Source of the DNA: Spirochaetae bacterium HGW-Spirochaetae-9
GTDB taxonomy: Bacteria > Spirochaetota > Spirochaetia > Treponematales > Rectinemataceae
DNA length: 6,823 nucleotides
NCBI GenBank assembly: GCA_002839205.1
Contig: PGXP01000094.1
Span: 1-6,823, forward strand
Direction: 5' to 3'
The notes beneath the pieces are model-generated. The model was not told where the DNA came from. It did no database searches and saw nothing but the letters and a program-made list of their open reading frames with translations. Below are positions 1-6,221 of the stretch, piece after piece; the stretch's first letter is position 1; the number at the start of each line of letters is the position of its first letter. The translations under genes and the position numbers were made by a program.

Positions 1-16
1 GCTGGGCGTCCAGAGC

Positions 17-35
17 GCGCCGCCTGCGGCGGCGC
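17..35 (-). terminator. GC-rich hairpin, possible 3' end of the lipoprotein/DUF3185 unit
   Basis: Two perfect 8-base arms, GCGCCGCC and GGCGGCGC, are separated by a 3-base loop. The hairpin begins 8 bases past the stop codon of the small membrane-protein gene, which is where a terminator would lie. No run of U follows the stem in the minus-strand transcript, so it is not a standard intrinsic terminator. It could be a 3'-end-protecting stem, a Rho-assisted end, or chance in GC-rich DNA. Confidence 0.3.
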
Positions 36-43
36 CGGAACCG

Positions 44-253
44 CTACCCTCGCCTGCCTCGAAGGACAATGAGGAGCCCCGCCAATGCGGCGGCGATACC
101 GCCGATCATGTACCAGGTCGTGGCATCGGAAAATCGGCCAACAAAGGAATTGCTGACCTGCTCAACCAGGGATTTCGAGGCGTTCAACCCATAGAAAAAC
201 GCGATGCTCCCGGCCACAAGCAGAACAAACCCGAGAATCGTTTTAGAACTCAT
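44..253 (-). CDS. DUF3185-like small inner-membrane protein
   Basis: This 69-residue protein has two predicted membrane segments, about residues 5-23 and 47-64, joined by a polar stretch and ending in a basic tail (RGRRG). The pattern of a Gly-rich first helix ending in FFYGLNASKS, a middle stretch with FVGRFSD, then TTWYMIGG and a second Gly/Ala-rich helix matches what I know of the DUF3185 family in length and layout. That family has no established function. The start at 253 is supported by a GGGAG ribosome-binding site 8 bases upstream. It lies 24 bp after the lipoprotein gene on the same strand, so the two are probably cotranscribed. The basic C-terminus suggests a cytoplasmic tail. Family assignment is from recall of the sequence pattern and is moderately sure; that the gene is real is more certain. 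Confidence 0.78.
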   Translation of the reverse strand: MSSKTILGFVLLVAGSIAFFYGLNASKSLVEQVSNSFVGRFSDATTWYMIGGIAAALAGLLIVLRGRRG

Positions 254-277
254 AGTGTACTCCCTATCAACAGCATT

Positions 278-808
278 TTAGCGAACATCGATCGTGTAGT
301 AATCCACGGTATCCCTGTACTGCACGCAGAACACGAGGAGGACATGGTCGGATTCTATCGGGCGCATTTTCCAGTTGCCGCTTTTCCCCGCTTCCCTGTA
401 AGGCTGCTGGGATGAATAAATGTATTTCCTCACGGAACTATTCGGCGGAACCATCATGGAATTCATGGGCCGCGAAAAATCTTCGTATCGTTGCCCCTGG
501 ACAAAGGGAGAAAAGGCCTTGCCGTCGTATTTCACCGACGACTTTTCCCACACTATATACACGGGGTAATTGTTGGGATTATGAAACTCCACATAAAAAC
601 CGGATATCCAGCTGGTCCCGTTTCCTTTCCCATTGCTCTTCCCTGAGTATTCCCTTCCGGGCTGTACCGAAATCGTCACAAGATTGGTTTTTCGCTCCGA
701 TTCCCCAAACAGCATGACACCCGAGAGGCGAAGCTGGGGCAAAAAAACCGTACAAGACGCGACCATCGCGCTCAAAATAACAGCTATGATCAGGATTGAT
801 CTTTTCAT
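278..808 (-). CDS. predicted lipoprotein of unknown function
   Basis: I do not recognise the family. The 176-residue product opens with MKRS and a hydrophobic stretch (about residues 4-17) ending in a lipobox, V16-A17-S18-C19, so Cys19 should be lipidated after signal peptidase II cleavage. Residue 20 is Thr rather than Asp, which by the E. coli rule would allow transfer to the outer membrane. The mature part is polar, with a Gly/Ser/Asn-rich linker near residues 51-67, then a beta-looking region (FYVEFHNPNNYPVYIVW, 71-87) that could be an Ig-like sandwich. Pro/Ser-rich loops and a YYTIDV end follow. The frame stays open upstream to 871, but the start at 808 is chosen because GAGGGG lies just ahead of it and it places the signal peptide at the N-terminus. 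The gene precedes the DUF3185-like gene by 24 bp. A cell-envelope role is inference from the signal peptide alone. Confidence 0.8.
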   Translation of the reverse strand: MKRSILIIAVILSAMVASCTVFLPQLRLSGVMLFGESERKTNLVTISVQPGREYSGKSNGKGNGTSWISGFYVEFHNPNNYPVYIVWEKSSVKYDGKAFSPFVQGQRYEDFSRPMNSMMVPPNSSVRKYIYSSQQPYREAGKSGNWKMRPIESDHVLLVFCVQYRDTVDYYTIDVR

Positions 809-827
809 AAGGTACCCCTCATCGTTA

Positions 828-833
828 ACTATA
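828..833 (-). promoter_or_regulatory. candidate -10 box for the lipoprotein unit
   Basis: The minus strand reads TATAGT here (5 of 6 against TATAAT), about 20 bases before the lipoprotein start codon. No convincing -35 box lies at the right distance, and the resulting leader would be short but would still hold the GAGGGG ribosome site. Weak prediction. Confidence 0.3.
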
Positions 834-881
834 TGGTGCAATCGAGGCCGATTCCGTGCGGTAGCACACATAGCGACTGGC

Positions 882-890
882 TGATATGAT
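882..890 (+). promoter_or_regulatory. extended -10 promoter abutting the MFS start codon
   Basis: The plus strand reads TGATATGAT, an extended -10 element (TGN followed by TATGAT, 5 of 6 to consensus). No good -35 is seen, which is tolerable for extended -10 promoters. Transcription would begin about 7 bases after the box, at or next to the ATG at 897. The start codon also has no Shine-Dalgarno sequence ahead of it, so the mRNA may be leaderless. Confidence 0.4.
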
Positions 891-896
891 TACCCA

Positions 897-2057
897 ATGC
901 TCACCAACGACAGAGTACGCTATTCAGAGATCGGGGTTCTGACCGTCTCACATATGCTCAACGACCTCTACAGTAACTACCTGCCCCAGATGCTGCCCTT
1001 CCTCATGGTCTCCCTCCAGGGATTCTCCATCACAAAGGCGGCCATCCTGACGGCTTCTTTTACTATCACCTCATCGATCGTGCAGCCCGTGTTCGGCTAT
1101 TTTGTCGACAATACGGGCAGGCGCTGGCTCGTCCATGTAGGTACCCTCTGGATGGCCTTGATGCTGAGCCTGACGGGTATCGTCGGCAGCTACTGGATGT
1201 TGGTAGTCCTCTCGTCCCTCGCCGGGCTGGGAACGGCTGCCTTCCACCCCCAGGCGGCCTCGATGATGAACCTGCTCTCGGGCAAACACAAAGCCGTCCT
1301 CTTCTCCCTATTTTCCGCCTTCGGCAACATCGGCTTCGCCCTGGGTCCCCTGCTCCTTGTTCCCCTCTTCCAGGCCTTTGGTCTCAAGGCGACCCTTGTC
1401 ACGGTGATACCGGGAATCCTCGTCACTGTCCTCCTCTTTTTCTTTGCGCCCCGCATCCAGCTGTCGACAAAAGCGGGGCCTTCATTGCAGACAGTGCTTG
1501 CATCCGTCAAGGCGGCATCGAGGCAGCTTGTGCCCATCGTGGCCATCATCGCCGTGCGCTCGCTGGCCTATACGGGCATGCTCACCCTCCTGCCTCTGTA
1601 TTTCGCAGAAAAACAGCTTTCGGCCATCGCAGCCAGCCACCTTGTCACCATCATGCTCTTTTCCGGTGCGATCGGAGGCATTATCGGCGGCTTCATCTCG
1701 GACCGCTATGGGAGAAAACCCCTCATCGTCGTTTCGCTCATGATGTCGACTCCCTTCTTCTTCGCCTTCCTCGCGACGCAGGGTCCTCTTTCGATCGTCT
1801 TCCTGGCCCTGGCCGGCGCCTGCCTTCTCGCCAGTTTTTCGGTGACCGTCGTGGCGGCGCAGGAAGCCATCCCCGACAACAAGGCTCTCGCCGCCGGCAT
1901 ATCCATGGGGCTCGCAGGCGGGCTCGGAGGCCTGGCGGTGATTTTTATAGGAAGGTTGGGCGATGTATGGGGTTTGCCGCAGGCAGTCTTCCTGCTCTTT
2001 TCTCTTCCTGTCGTGGCTGGCCTTATCGCGCTGTCGATGCAAAGGCAGAAGCGATAG
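897..2057 (+). CDS. MFS transporter, Fsr (fosmidomycin resistance)-like
   Basis: This 386-residue inner-membrane permease has about 12 hydrophobic segments in two halves, the usual MFS size. It most resembles the Fsr-like group: SHMLNDLYSNYLPQMLP (18-34) in the first helix region, GYFVDNTGRRW (67-77) as the first loop 2-3 motif, and GTAAFHPQAAS (112-122) matching the FHP signature of that group. GFISDRYGRKP (265-275) is the second-half copy of motif A. Family members are proton-driven exporters, known in E. coli for fosmidomycin efflux, but the substrate here cannot be read from sequence. The ATG at 897 is the first possible start, because an in-frame TGA lies at 882-884 and the first helix begins soon after. 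No ribosome-binding site precedes it. The gene diverges from the lipoprotein gene and converges on rarD with 23 bp between stop codons. Family is fairly sure; substrate unknown. Confidence 0.9.
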   Translation: MLTNDRVRYSEIGVLTVSHMLNDLYSNYLPQMLPFLMVSLQGFSITKAAILTASFTITSSIVQPVFGYFVDNTGRRWLVHVGTLWMALMLSLTGIVGSYWMLVVLSSLAGLGTAAFHPQAASMMNLLSGKHKAVLFSLFSAFGNIGFALGPLLLVPLFQAFGLKATLVTVIPGILVTVLLFFFAPRIQLSTKAGPSLQTVLASVKAASRQLVPIVAIIAVRSLAYTGMLTLLPLYFAEKQLSAIAASHLVTIMLFSGAIGGIIGGFISDRYGRKPLIVVSLMMSTPFFFAFLATQGPLSIVFLALAGACLLASFSVTVVAAQEAIPDNKALAAGISMGLAGGLGGLAVIFIGRLGDVWGLPQAVFLLFSLPVVAGLIALSMQRQKR

Positions 2058-2080
2058 GACGCCTCCCTTTCACGATGCCG

Positions 2081-2968
2081 CTAGTCGTTTCGCGTTCTGA
2101 CCTTATGACCAATATAGACAAAAACACCTAGCCATATCAGGGCGAAGCTCGTCCATTGCAGGAGGCCAAAGCTCTCTTTGTAGACGAATACACCCAGAAG
2201 AAGAACGATCGTCGGCGAAATGTACTGAAGGAAACCGATGGCGAATATGGGAGTGCGCTTCGCCCCAGCGGCGAAAAGAAGAAGGGTGATGGCGGTGATT
2301 ATTCCGCCACCGATGAGGAGCAGAATGAGCCCCGTATCGGAACCATAAAAAAAGCCCTTTCCCGCAGCTCCCGACCAGGCGACATAGCCCAGGGCAAAGG
2401 GCACAAGAAAGAGAATTTCGTAGAAGATAGAATTCAGGGAATTTATCTTTATGCGCTTTTTTACCAGCGAATAAAGGGAGAAGGAAAAGGCCAGAACAAG
2501 GGCGAGAAGGGGCAGTTTTCCGTGGCCGGCGATAGCCACGGCGACGCCAGAGCCAGCGAGAACAAGGGAGGCTATCTTCGCTCCGTTCAGCTTTTCCTTG
2601 AGGAAGATCCAGCCTAAAAGGGACACGACGAGAGGGTAGAGGAAGTAACCCATGCTCAGTTCCACAAGGCGTCCCGAGGAGACCGCGATAAGGTAGGCTG
2701 TCCACTGGACGGCCAGGGAGAGGCTCGCGAGCAGATGGAGGACAAGGACCTCCTTGTCCGCGAGCGGGGCGAAAAGCTTCTTGGGTTTGTAAACAAAGAC
2801 AAGTGCTATGACGAGAGAGACAAGCGCCCAGAGCGCGCGGTGGGCCATGACGGCGAAGGGGGGCACCCCACCCAGGAGCTTCCAGTAAGCCGGAAGCACC
2901 CCCCAGATGAGGTAGACCGCCACCATGAAGGCCATACCCTTCGCCTGCTCTCCCGAGTCGGGCTCCAT
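2081..2968 (-). CDS. rarD: EamA-family permease, RarD type
   Basis: A 295-residue, roughly ten-helix inner-membrane protein with the DMT/EamA two-repeat build; E. coli RarD is of almost the same length. RarD hallmarks are present: YLIWGVLPAYWKLL (19-32), MAHRALW (41-47), GRLVELSMGYFLYPLV (99-114), FLKEKL (122-127), SFSLYSLVKKR (161-171) and GFLQYISPTIVLLLG (245-259). RarD proteins were first linked to chloramphenicol resistance, but their natural substrates are not settled. The ATG at 2968 is only 4 bp past the dctM stop, so the gene should be the last of the TRAP transcript. That start has no clear ribosome site; Met12 (2935) or Met15 (2926) are alternatives, with AAGGG just ahead of them, and would begin nearer the first helix as in typical RarD. 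Its place behind the importer genes hints at solute exchange or export, which is inference. Confidence 0.9.
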   Translation of the reverse strand: MEPDSGEQAKGMAFMVAVYLIWGVLPAYWKLLGGVPPFAVMAHRALWALVSLVIALVFVYKPKKLFAPLADKEVLVLHLLASLSLAVQWTAYLIAVSSGRLVELSMGYFLYPLVVSLLGWIFLKEKLNGAKIASLVLAGSGVAVAIAGHGKLPLLALVLAFSFSLYSLVKKRIKINSLNSIFYEILFLVPFALGYVAWSGAAGKGFFYGSDTGLILLLIGGGIITAITLLLFAAGAKRTPIFAIGFLQYISPTIVLLLGVFVYKESFGLLQWTSFALIWLGVFVYIGHKVRTRND

Positions 2969-2972
2969 CGGC

Positions 2973-4283
2973 TTAGAGCGGTCCCATGAACTTGTCGGGC
3001 AGCCAGGTGATGATCTGCGGAAAGAGGAAAATAAGCACCAGTGCCACGGCGAGAGCGGCCAGGTATGGCACGACGCCCTTGTAGATAGTCTTGAACGGAA
3101 TGCCCGTTATATTGCCCGTTATGAAGACATAGAGGGCTATGGGCGGGATCAGTCCGCCGATCATGAGCGTGATGCTGATCATGATGCCAAACCAGATCGG
3201 ATCGTAGCCGAGAGCCAGGGCTGTCGGCAGGAATATCGGGGTGGCAAGGACCATGAAGGCAAGGTCGTCCATGATGGATCCGCCTACGAGGTAGATCACG
3301 ATGATCGCCAGCATCACCGCGAAGGGAGGCAGGGGAAGGGTCGCCGCCCAGTCGGCCGCCCGGAAGGGGATTTCGGTGATGGTAAGAAAGCGTCCGAAGA
3401 TCGAGGAGCCCGCGAGGAGCATGAGGGTCATGATGGCCGTTTTCAGCGAACCCTTGATGGACCGCTTGATCATCTGGAAACTCACTTCCCTCCGGAGCAG
3501 AGCCAGGGCGAAGACTGCCACCGTTCCAATCGTACCTGCTTCGGTCGGGCTGAAGAAGCCGACCATCATGCCTCCGATGACGATGACGAACACGATGATG
3601 ACGGCAAGCATTTCGGGCAGAACCTTGAAACGCTCCTTCCAGCCGGATTTCTCGCCTTTCGGCGCGATGCTCGGTTTCATGGTCACCCATATGACGATGG
3701 TCAGCATGAAGAGCATGGCGATCATGAGGGCTGGCATTATGCCGGCGAGGAAGAGACGTCCGATGGACTGCTCGCAGATGAGCCCATAGAGGATGAGGAC
3801 AGTGCTCGGCGGAAGGATCATCCCTATCGTCCCCACCGAAGCGACGGTTCCCGCCGAAAGCTCCTTCGAATAGCCGAAGCGGTCCATCTCGGGTATTGCC
3901 AGGCCGGCGAAAGTGCCTACGGTGGCGAGGGTTGAGCCGCACATCGCCTTGAAGGCCGTGGCGCCGACAACCGTCGTCATCGCAAGGCCGCCGGGTACAT
4001 GGCCGAACCACTTGTAGGCGCCTGTGTAGAGCCGCTTGGCGATATTGGTATTCGAGGCGAATTCCCCCATCAGCACGAAAAGGGGGATGACCGTGTAGGA
4101 ATAGGTAGTGAAGGCGTCGAAGAATTCCTTCACTACCAGGTTCGAGGCGGGGATAAAGGACATCAAGGCCGTGAATCCGAAGAATCCGACCAGAACCATG
4201 CAGTACGCCATCTCCAGCCCGGTGAGGAACAGCGCAAGCAGGGCGACGATGCCCACAATACCGGTGAGTATTTCTGTGCTCAT
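2973..4283 (-). CDS. dctM: TRAP transporter large permease (DctM family)
   Basis: This 436-residue, about 12-helix protein is the transport subunit of a tripartite TRAP importer. It is normally driven by a sodium or proton gradient and receives substrate from the periplasmic binding protein. Family motifs appear in order: IPLFVLMGEFA (66-76), GHVPGGLAM (94-102), CGSTLATVGTFAGLAIPEM (115-133), GTIGMILPPSTVLILYG (151-167), FFSPTEAGTIG (243-253), DPIWFGI (361-367) and GLIPPIALYVFI (377-388). Length is normal and no motif is broken. The start overlaps the dctQ stop by the four bases ATGA, a typical translational coupling of the two membrane subunits, which form one complex. rarD follows after 4 bp. 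Substrate choice is not set by this subunit. Family call is secure. Confidence 0.97.
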   Translation of the reverse strand: MSTEILTGIVGIVALLALFLTGLEMAYCMVLVGFFGFTALMSFIPASNLVVKEFFDAFTTYSYTVIPLFVLMGEFASNTNIAKRLYTGAYKWFGHVPGGLAMTTVVGATAFKAMCGSTLATVGTFAGLAIPEMDRFGYSKELSAGTVASVGTIGMILPPSTVLILYGLICEQSIGRLFLAGIMPALMIAMLFMLTIVIWVTMKPSIAPKGEKSGWKERFKVLPEMLAVIIVFVIVIGGMMVGFFSPTEAGTIGTVAVFALALLRREVSFQMIKRSIKGSLKTAIMTLMLLAGSSIFGRFLTITEIPFRAADWAATLPLPPFAVMLAIIVIYLVGGSIMDDLAFMVLATPIFLPTALALGYDPIWFGIMISITLMIGGLIPPIALYVFITGNITGIPFKTIYKGVVPYLAALAVALVLIFLFPQIITWLPDKFMGPL

Positions 4284-4783
4284 AGTGTCGTTTCCTTGGC
4301 GTCTTCGTCTGTGCCGCGAAGCACTTCCAAAAGATCGTAGACGAGGGTGAGGCTCTGGAAGAGAAAACTCAACGAGAGCGCAAATACTATCGGATAGTAG
4401 GGGATCTTGAAGCTCGCGGTCGTTTCGCCCGTATTTTTCACGTCGAATCCGTACACGAAGAAGTTGTAGGCAATGAAGAGAAAGAGAGCGATGCCGATGA
4501 TCCTCGTGATGACGGTGATCGTCTTCTTGGCTTTCGGTTTCAGCTTCTCAACGATGAGATCGACCTGGACCTGGGCCTTGAGCAACGTGGCGTAGGGAAT
4601 GGAAAAGCCGAACACCAATGCCCCGCCGTACATGATGATCTCCATGGATCCCGTTATTGGATGGCCGAAATTCCTCAGTATGACGTCGCAGAGCGTGAGC
4701 AGGACCATGCCTACAAGGACTGCGCCCGCCATGACGTAGAGAACGGTATCGACCTTTTTCACGACAGCCGTGAACTGCTTCAT
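4280..4783 (-). CDS. dctQ: TRAP transporter small permease (DctQ family)
   Basis: The 167-residue protein has four predicted helices (about 12-34, 47-69, 88-110 and 126-150), the standard DctQ form. Recognisable landmarks are CDVILRNFG (32-40), SMEIIMYGG (46-54), QVQVDLIVEKL (71-81, the family HxxVDL-like segment) and GETTASFKIPYYPIVFALS (119-137) before the last helix. It pairs with the large permease and is needed for transport. The start at 4783 is backed by a strong GGAGGGG ribosome site about 5 bases upstream. It is separated from dctP by 84 bp that hold a perfect 34-bp palindrome, and it overlaps dctM by 4 bp. The strong ribosome site may offset reduced transcription past the palindrome. 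Confidence 0.95.
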   Translation of the reverse strand: MKQFTAVVKKVDTVLYVMAGAVLVGMVLLTLCDVILRNFGHPITGSMEIIMYGGALVFGFSIPYATLLKAQVQVDLIVEKLKPKAKKTITVITRIIGIALFLFIAYNFFVYGFDVKNTGETTASFKIPYYPIVFALSLSFLFQSLTLVYDLLEVLRGTDEDAKETTL

Positions 4784-4804
4784 TTTTCCCCTCCGCCTGC
4801 CTAA

Positions 4805-4838
4805 AGGCGCGCCCGGGTTCGCGAACCCGGGCGCGCCT
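4805..4838 (-). terminator. perfect 34-bp palindrome between dctP and dctQ (attenuator or mRNA-stability stem-loop)
   Basis: All 17 base pairs are perfect and mostly G:C. As RNA it would form a 15-bp stem with a CGCG loop. GGCGCGCC occurs once in each arm and CCCGGG lies inside each. It begins 29 bases after the dctP stop, and only three U residues follow it on the transcript, so read-through to dctQ is likely. In binding-protein transport operons, stems at this place commonly protect the upstream mRNA or cause partial termination, giving more binding protein than permease (the malE-malF REP case is the known precedent). That role is inferred here. Confidence 0.65.
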
Positions 4839-4867
4839 CATACAACATCTACCTAAATTCTCTACCT

Positions 4868-5899
4868 TCAGGGATTGTTCTTGATAAAGTCGAGGCAGAA
4901 CTTCAGGGCTTCGTCGCCGGGAAGACCCTTGGCTTTCATCTGGACGACGTACTTGTCCAGGATCGGCTTCATGAGAGCGACGGTGACAGCCTGGTCTTCC
5001 TTCGAAACCTCGAGGAACTTCACGCCTTTCTGGATGGCGAATTCCTTTGCCTTGTTATCCAGCTCGACCCAAAGCTTGGCCTGCTTCTCATTGTACTCGT
5101 CGTTGAGCTTCTCGATCGCCTTCTGGTCCTCGGGGAGGAGGGAATTCCACTTGTCCTTGTTCATGATCACGTACATCGAGGTCATGTAGGAAATTCCGTA
5201 GTCCTGGATGACGGTCTTGACCACTTCGCCGATCTTGTAGCCCTGGAGGGCTTCGAGGGGGAAGAGGGTTCCGTCTATGACGCCGCGCTGCACCGAATCG
5301 TAAGCATCGCTGACAGGCATGGTGACAGGAGCGGCACCGAGGTTGACGACGATGTCGGCGTTCTCGGCATTGGCCTTGATCCTCAGGCCTTTCACATCCT
5401 TCATGGAGCTGACGGCCTTCTTGGTGAAGATAAAGCCGGGCGCGGCGCCATGGAGATACATAACCTTGACGTCGTCAAATTCCTTGGGCTGGAATTTCTT
5501 ATAATAGGCATTGGCGAGCTTCGATGACTGATAGCCGTTCTGGTAGCCCAGGGGCTGCTGCAGAACCTCGGAAAGGGGCAGCCTTCCGGGAGCGTAGGCC
5601 AAAAGATTGCCGGCCATATCGGCTATTCCCTTTACAACAGCATCGTAGGCTTGCATGGGAGGAGCTAGCGTGTTGCCAGGGAAGGTGGTTACGGTAACCC
5701 GTCCGGCTGTGGCTGCCTCTACATCCTTTCCCCACTCCTGTGCCAATTTTGTGATGGGGTGGCTTGCGGGCCACAGAAGCGCATATCTGAGCTTGATTTC
5801 CTTGGCTTGGGAGATCGCGGGCGCGACAATGGCCACGAGCAGAAGCCCGAGCGCGAGGAGCCTTATCAGGCTGCTGATCCCTGTTGTTCTCTTGGACAT
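4868..5899 (-). CDS. dctP: TRAP transporter periplasmic substrate-binding protein (DctP family)
   Basis: The 343-residue protein has a Sec signal peptide: basic start (MSKR), hydrophobic core LLALGLLLVAIVAPAI (14-29) and likely cleavage after SQA (Ala32). The mature domain carries DctP features: RYALLWPASHP (38-48), FPGNTLAPPMQAYDAVVKG (73-91), KKAVSSMKDVKGLRIKA (160-176), MPVSDAYDSVQRGVIDG (194-210) and a helical C-terminal part with LLPEDQKAIEKLN (254-266). Arg173 in GLRIKA is the position that in this family salt-bridges the substrate carboxylate, so an organic acid ligand is expected. The start is fixed by AAGGAGG five bases before the ATG. It is the first gene of the TRAP unit and diverges from an FAD-oxidase gene that shares a similar operator, so a 2-hydroxy or other carboxylate is plausible. 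The exact ligand cannot be read from the sequence. Confidence 0.96.
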   Translation of the reverse strand: MSKRTTGISSLIRLLALGLLLVAIVAPAISQAKEIKLRYALLWPASHPITKLAQEWGKDVEAATAGRVTVTTFPGNTLAPPMQAYDAVVKGIADMAGNLLAYAPGRLPLSEVLQQPLGYQNGYQSSKLANAYYKKFQPKEFDDVKVMYLHGAAPGFIFTKKAVSSMKDVKGLRIKANAENADIVVNLGAAPVTMPVSDAYDSVQRGVIDGTLFPLEALQGYKIGEVVKTVIQDYGISYMTSMYVIMNKDKWNSLLPEDQKAIEKLNDEYNEKQAKLWVELDNKAKEFAIQKGVKFLEVSKEDQAVTVALMKPILDKYVVQMKAKGLPGDEALKFCLDFIKNNP

Positions 5900-5920
5900 G
5901 ATTGCCTCCTTGAAACTTTC

Positions 5921-5940
5921 GTAGAACGCATTCAGTGAAC
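5921..5940 (-). promoter_or_regulatory. operator-like element facing dctP (copy 1)
   Basis: The plus strand at 5924-5940 reads GAACGCATTCAGTGAAC, matching 14 of 17 bases of the element at 6208-6224. The core is an imperfect palindrome (GAA-N-GC-N-TTC). It falls just downstream of the predicted -10 box, over the expected transcription start, which is a classic repressor position. Palindrome type resembles sites of LacI, IclR or GntR regulators, but the family cannot be fixed. Confidence 0.55.
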
Positions 5941-5945
5941 TATGT

Positions 5946-5976
5946 ATTATGATCTCCCTTTTTTGACTTTTGTCAA
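5946..5976 (-). promoter_or_regulatory. predicted sigma-70 promoter of the dctPQM-rarD unit
   Basis: On the minus strand a perfect TTGACA (5976-5971) is followed after 19 bases by CATAAT (5951-5946), 5 of 6 to consensus. The spacer is 2 bases longer than ideal, which suggests need for help or tight control. Predicted start near 5939, giving a leader of about 40 bases. A second -10 candidate, TATAAT at 5984-5979, lacks a good -35. Confidence 0.5.
5963..5976. repeat. TTGAC-N4-GTCAA inverted repeat over the dctP -35 box
   Basis: Five-base perfect arms separated by TTTT. The size and spacing resemble sites of Crp/Fnr-family regulators (the Fnr box is TTGAT-N4-ATCAA). It overlaps the TTGACA -35 hexamer, so part of the symmetry may simply be promoter sequence. 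Confidence 0.35.
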
Positions 5977-6074
5977 GAATTATATTTTTCTTTTTTCAGT
6001 TTCTTCCTAATCTCCGATTCTTTCATTGTCGGTCAGACAGCCGATATAGCCTACCATCGAATTTCCAGAAAAGG

Positions 6075-6113
6075 TATGGCATTATCTCAATATGCTATAG
6101 ATTATGGCATTAT
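6075..6113. repeat. pair of 11-bp direct repeats in the control region
   Basis: TATGGCATTAT occurs at 6075-6085 and again at 6103-6113, with starts 28 bp apart. A related shorter stretch, TATGCTATAG, lies between them at 6091-6100. The spacing is near but not equal to three helical turns. It may be a regulator site or chance in AT-rich DNA. Confidence 0.35.
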
Positions 6114-6177
6114 AGTCCATTCTTGGAGCTTCCCGCAGGCGGATTCTTAAAAAATCCCTTGAATAAAAAAAATTCTG

Positions 6178-6205
6178 TTGACAGAAATAAAAAATTGGAT
6201 TTACA
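6178..6205 (+). promoter_or_regulatory. predicted promoter of the FAD-oxidase gene
   Basis: A perfect TTGACA (6178-6183) is followed after 16 bases by TTTACA (6200-6205), only 3 of 6 to the -10 consensus. The operator-like palindrome starts within the -10 box. The strong -35 with a poor -10 suggests a regulated promoter. Start expected near 6212, leader about 38 bases. Confidence 0.4.
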
Positions 6206-6221
6206 CTGAACGCGTTCGGTG
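6204..6221 (+). promoter_or_regulatory. operator-like palindrome facing the FAD-oxidase gene (copy 2)
   Basis: CACTGAACGCGTTCGGTG is an 18-bp palindrome with one mismatched pair out of nine. It overlaps the predicted -10 and transcription start. On its other reading, GAACGCGTTCGGTGAAT (6208-6224), it matches the element ahead of dctP. The central CG symmetry (TGAACG/CGTTC) is like LacI-type operators, though other dimeric regulators use similar sites. Confidence 0.6.

Noticed and set aside
809..871. N-terminal extension of the lipoprotein to an upstream start at 871
   Set aside because: It would put 21 residues before a complete signal peptide and lipobox, and the ATG at 808 has its own GAGGGG ribosome site.
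1482..2042. Open frame of about 186 codons on the minus strand inside the MFS gene
   Set aside because: Antisense to a clear MFS permease, charged and low in complexity, with no ribosome site I can support.
2058..2080. Bidirectional terminator between the convergent MFS and rarD genes
   Set aside because: The 23-bp gap and its flanks show no inverted repeat with a T run on either side.
2925..3935. Open frame of about 336 codons on the plus strand opposite dctM
   Set aside because: It is antisense to dctM, dominated by Asp, Glu, His, Gly and Arg, with no recognisable domain. It is the complement of a hydrophobic membrane-protein gene.
3919..3951. DctM motif with CGST instead of the SGSS form familiar from some TRAP permeases
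   Set aside because: A Cys-Gly-Ser form is common in one large DctM subgroup, and the rest of the motif is intact, so it is not an anomaly.
2806..4011. Long open frame of about 401 codons on the minus strand overlapping dctM and rarD
   Set aside because: It lies out of frame over well-supported DctM and RarD genes, is very rich in Arg, His and Asp, and has no membrane or domain pattern. It is a GC-rich shadow frame.
4784..4867. Palindrome region as a mobile-element end or attachment site
   Set aside because: There is no transposase or integrase in the window, no target duplication, and no second copy of the palindrome here.
5970..6209. Open frame of about 79 codons on the plus strand in the intergenic region
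   Set aside because: It needs a TTG start, runs through the predicted promoters and repeats, starts with a poly-Phe run from T-rich DNA, and has no ribosome-binding site.
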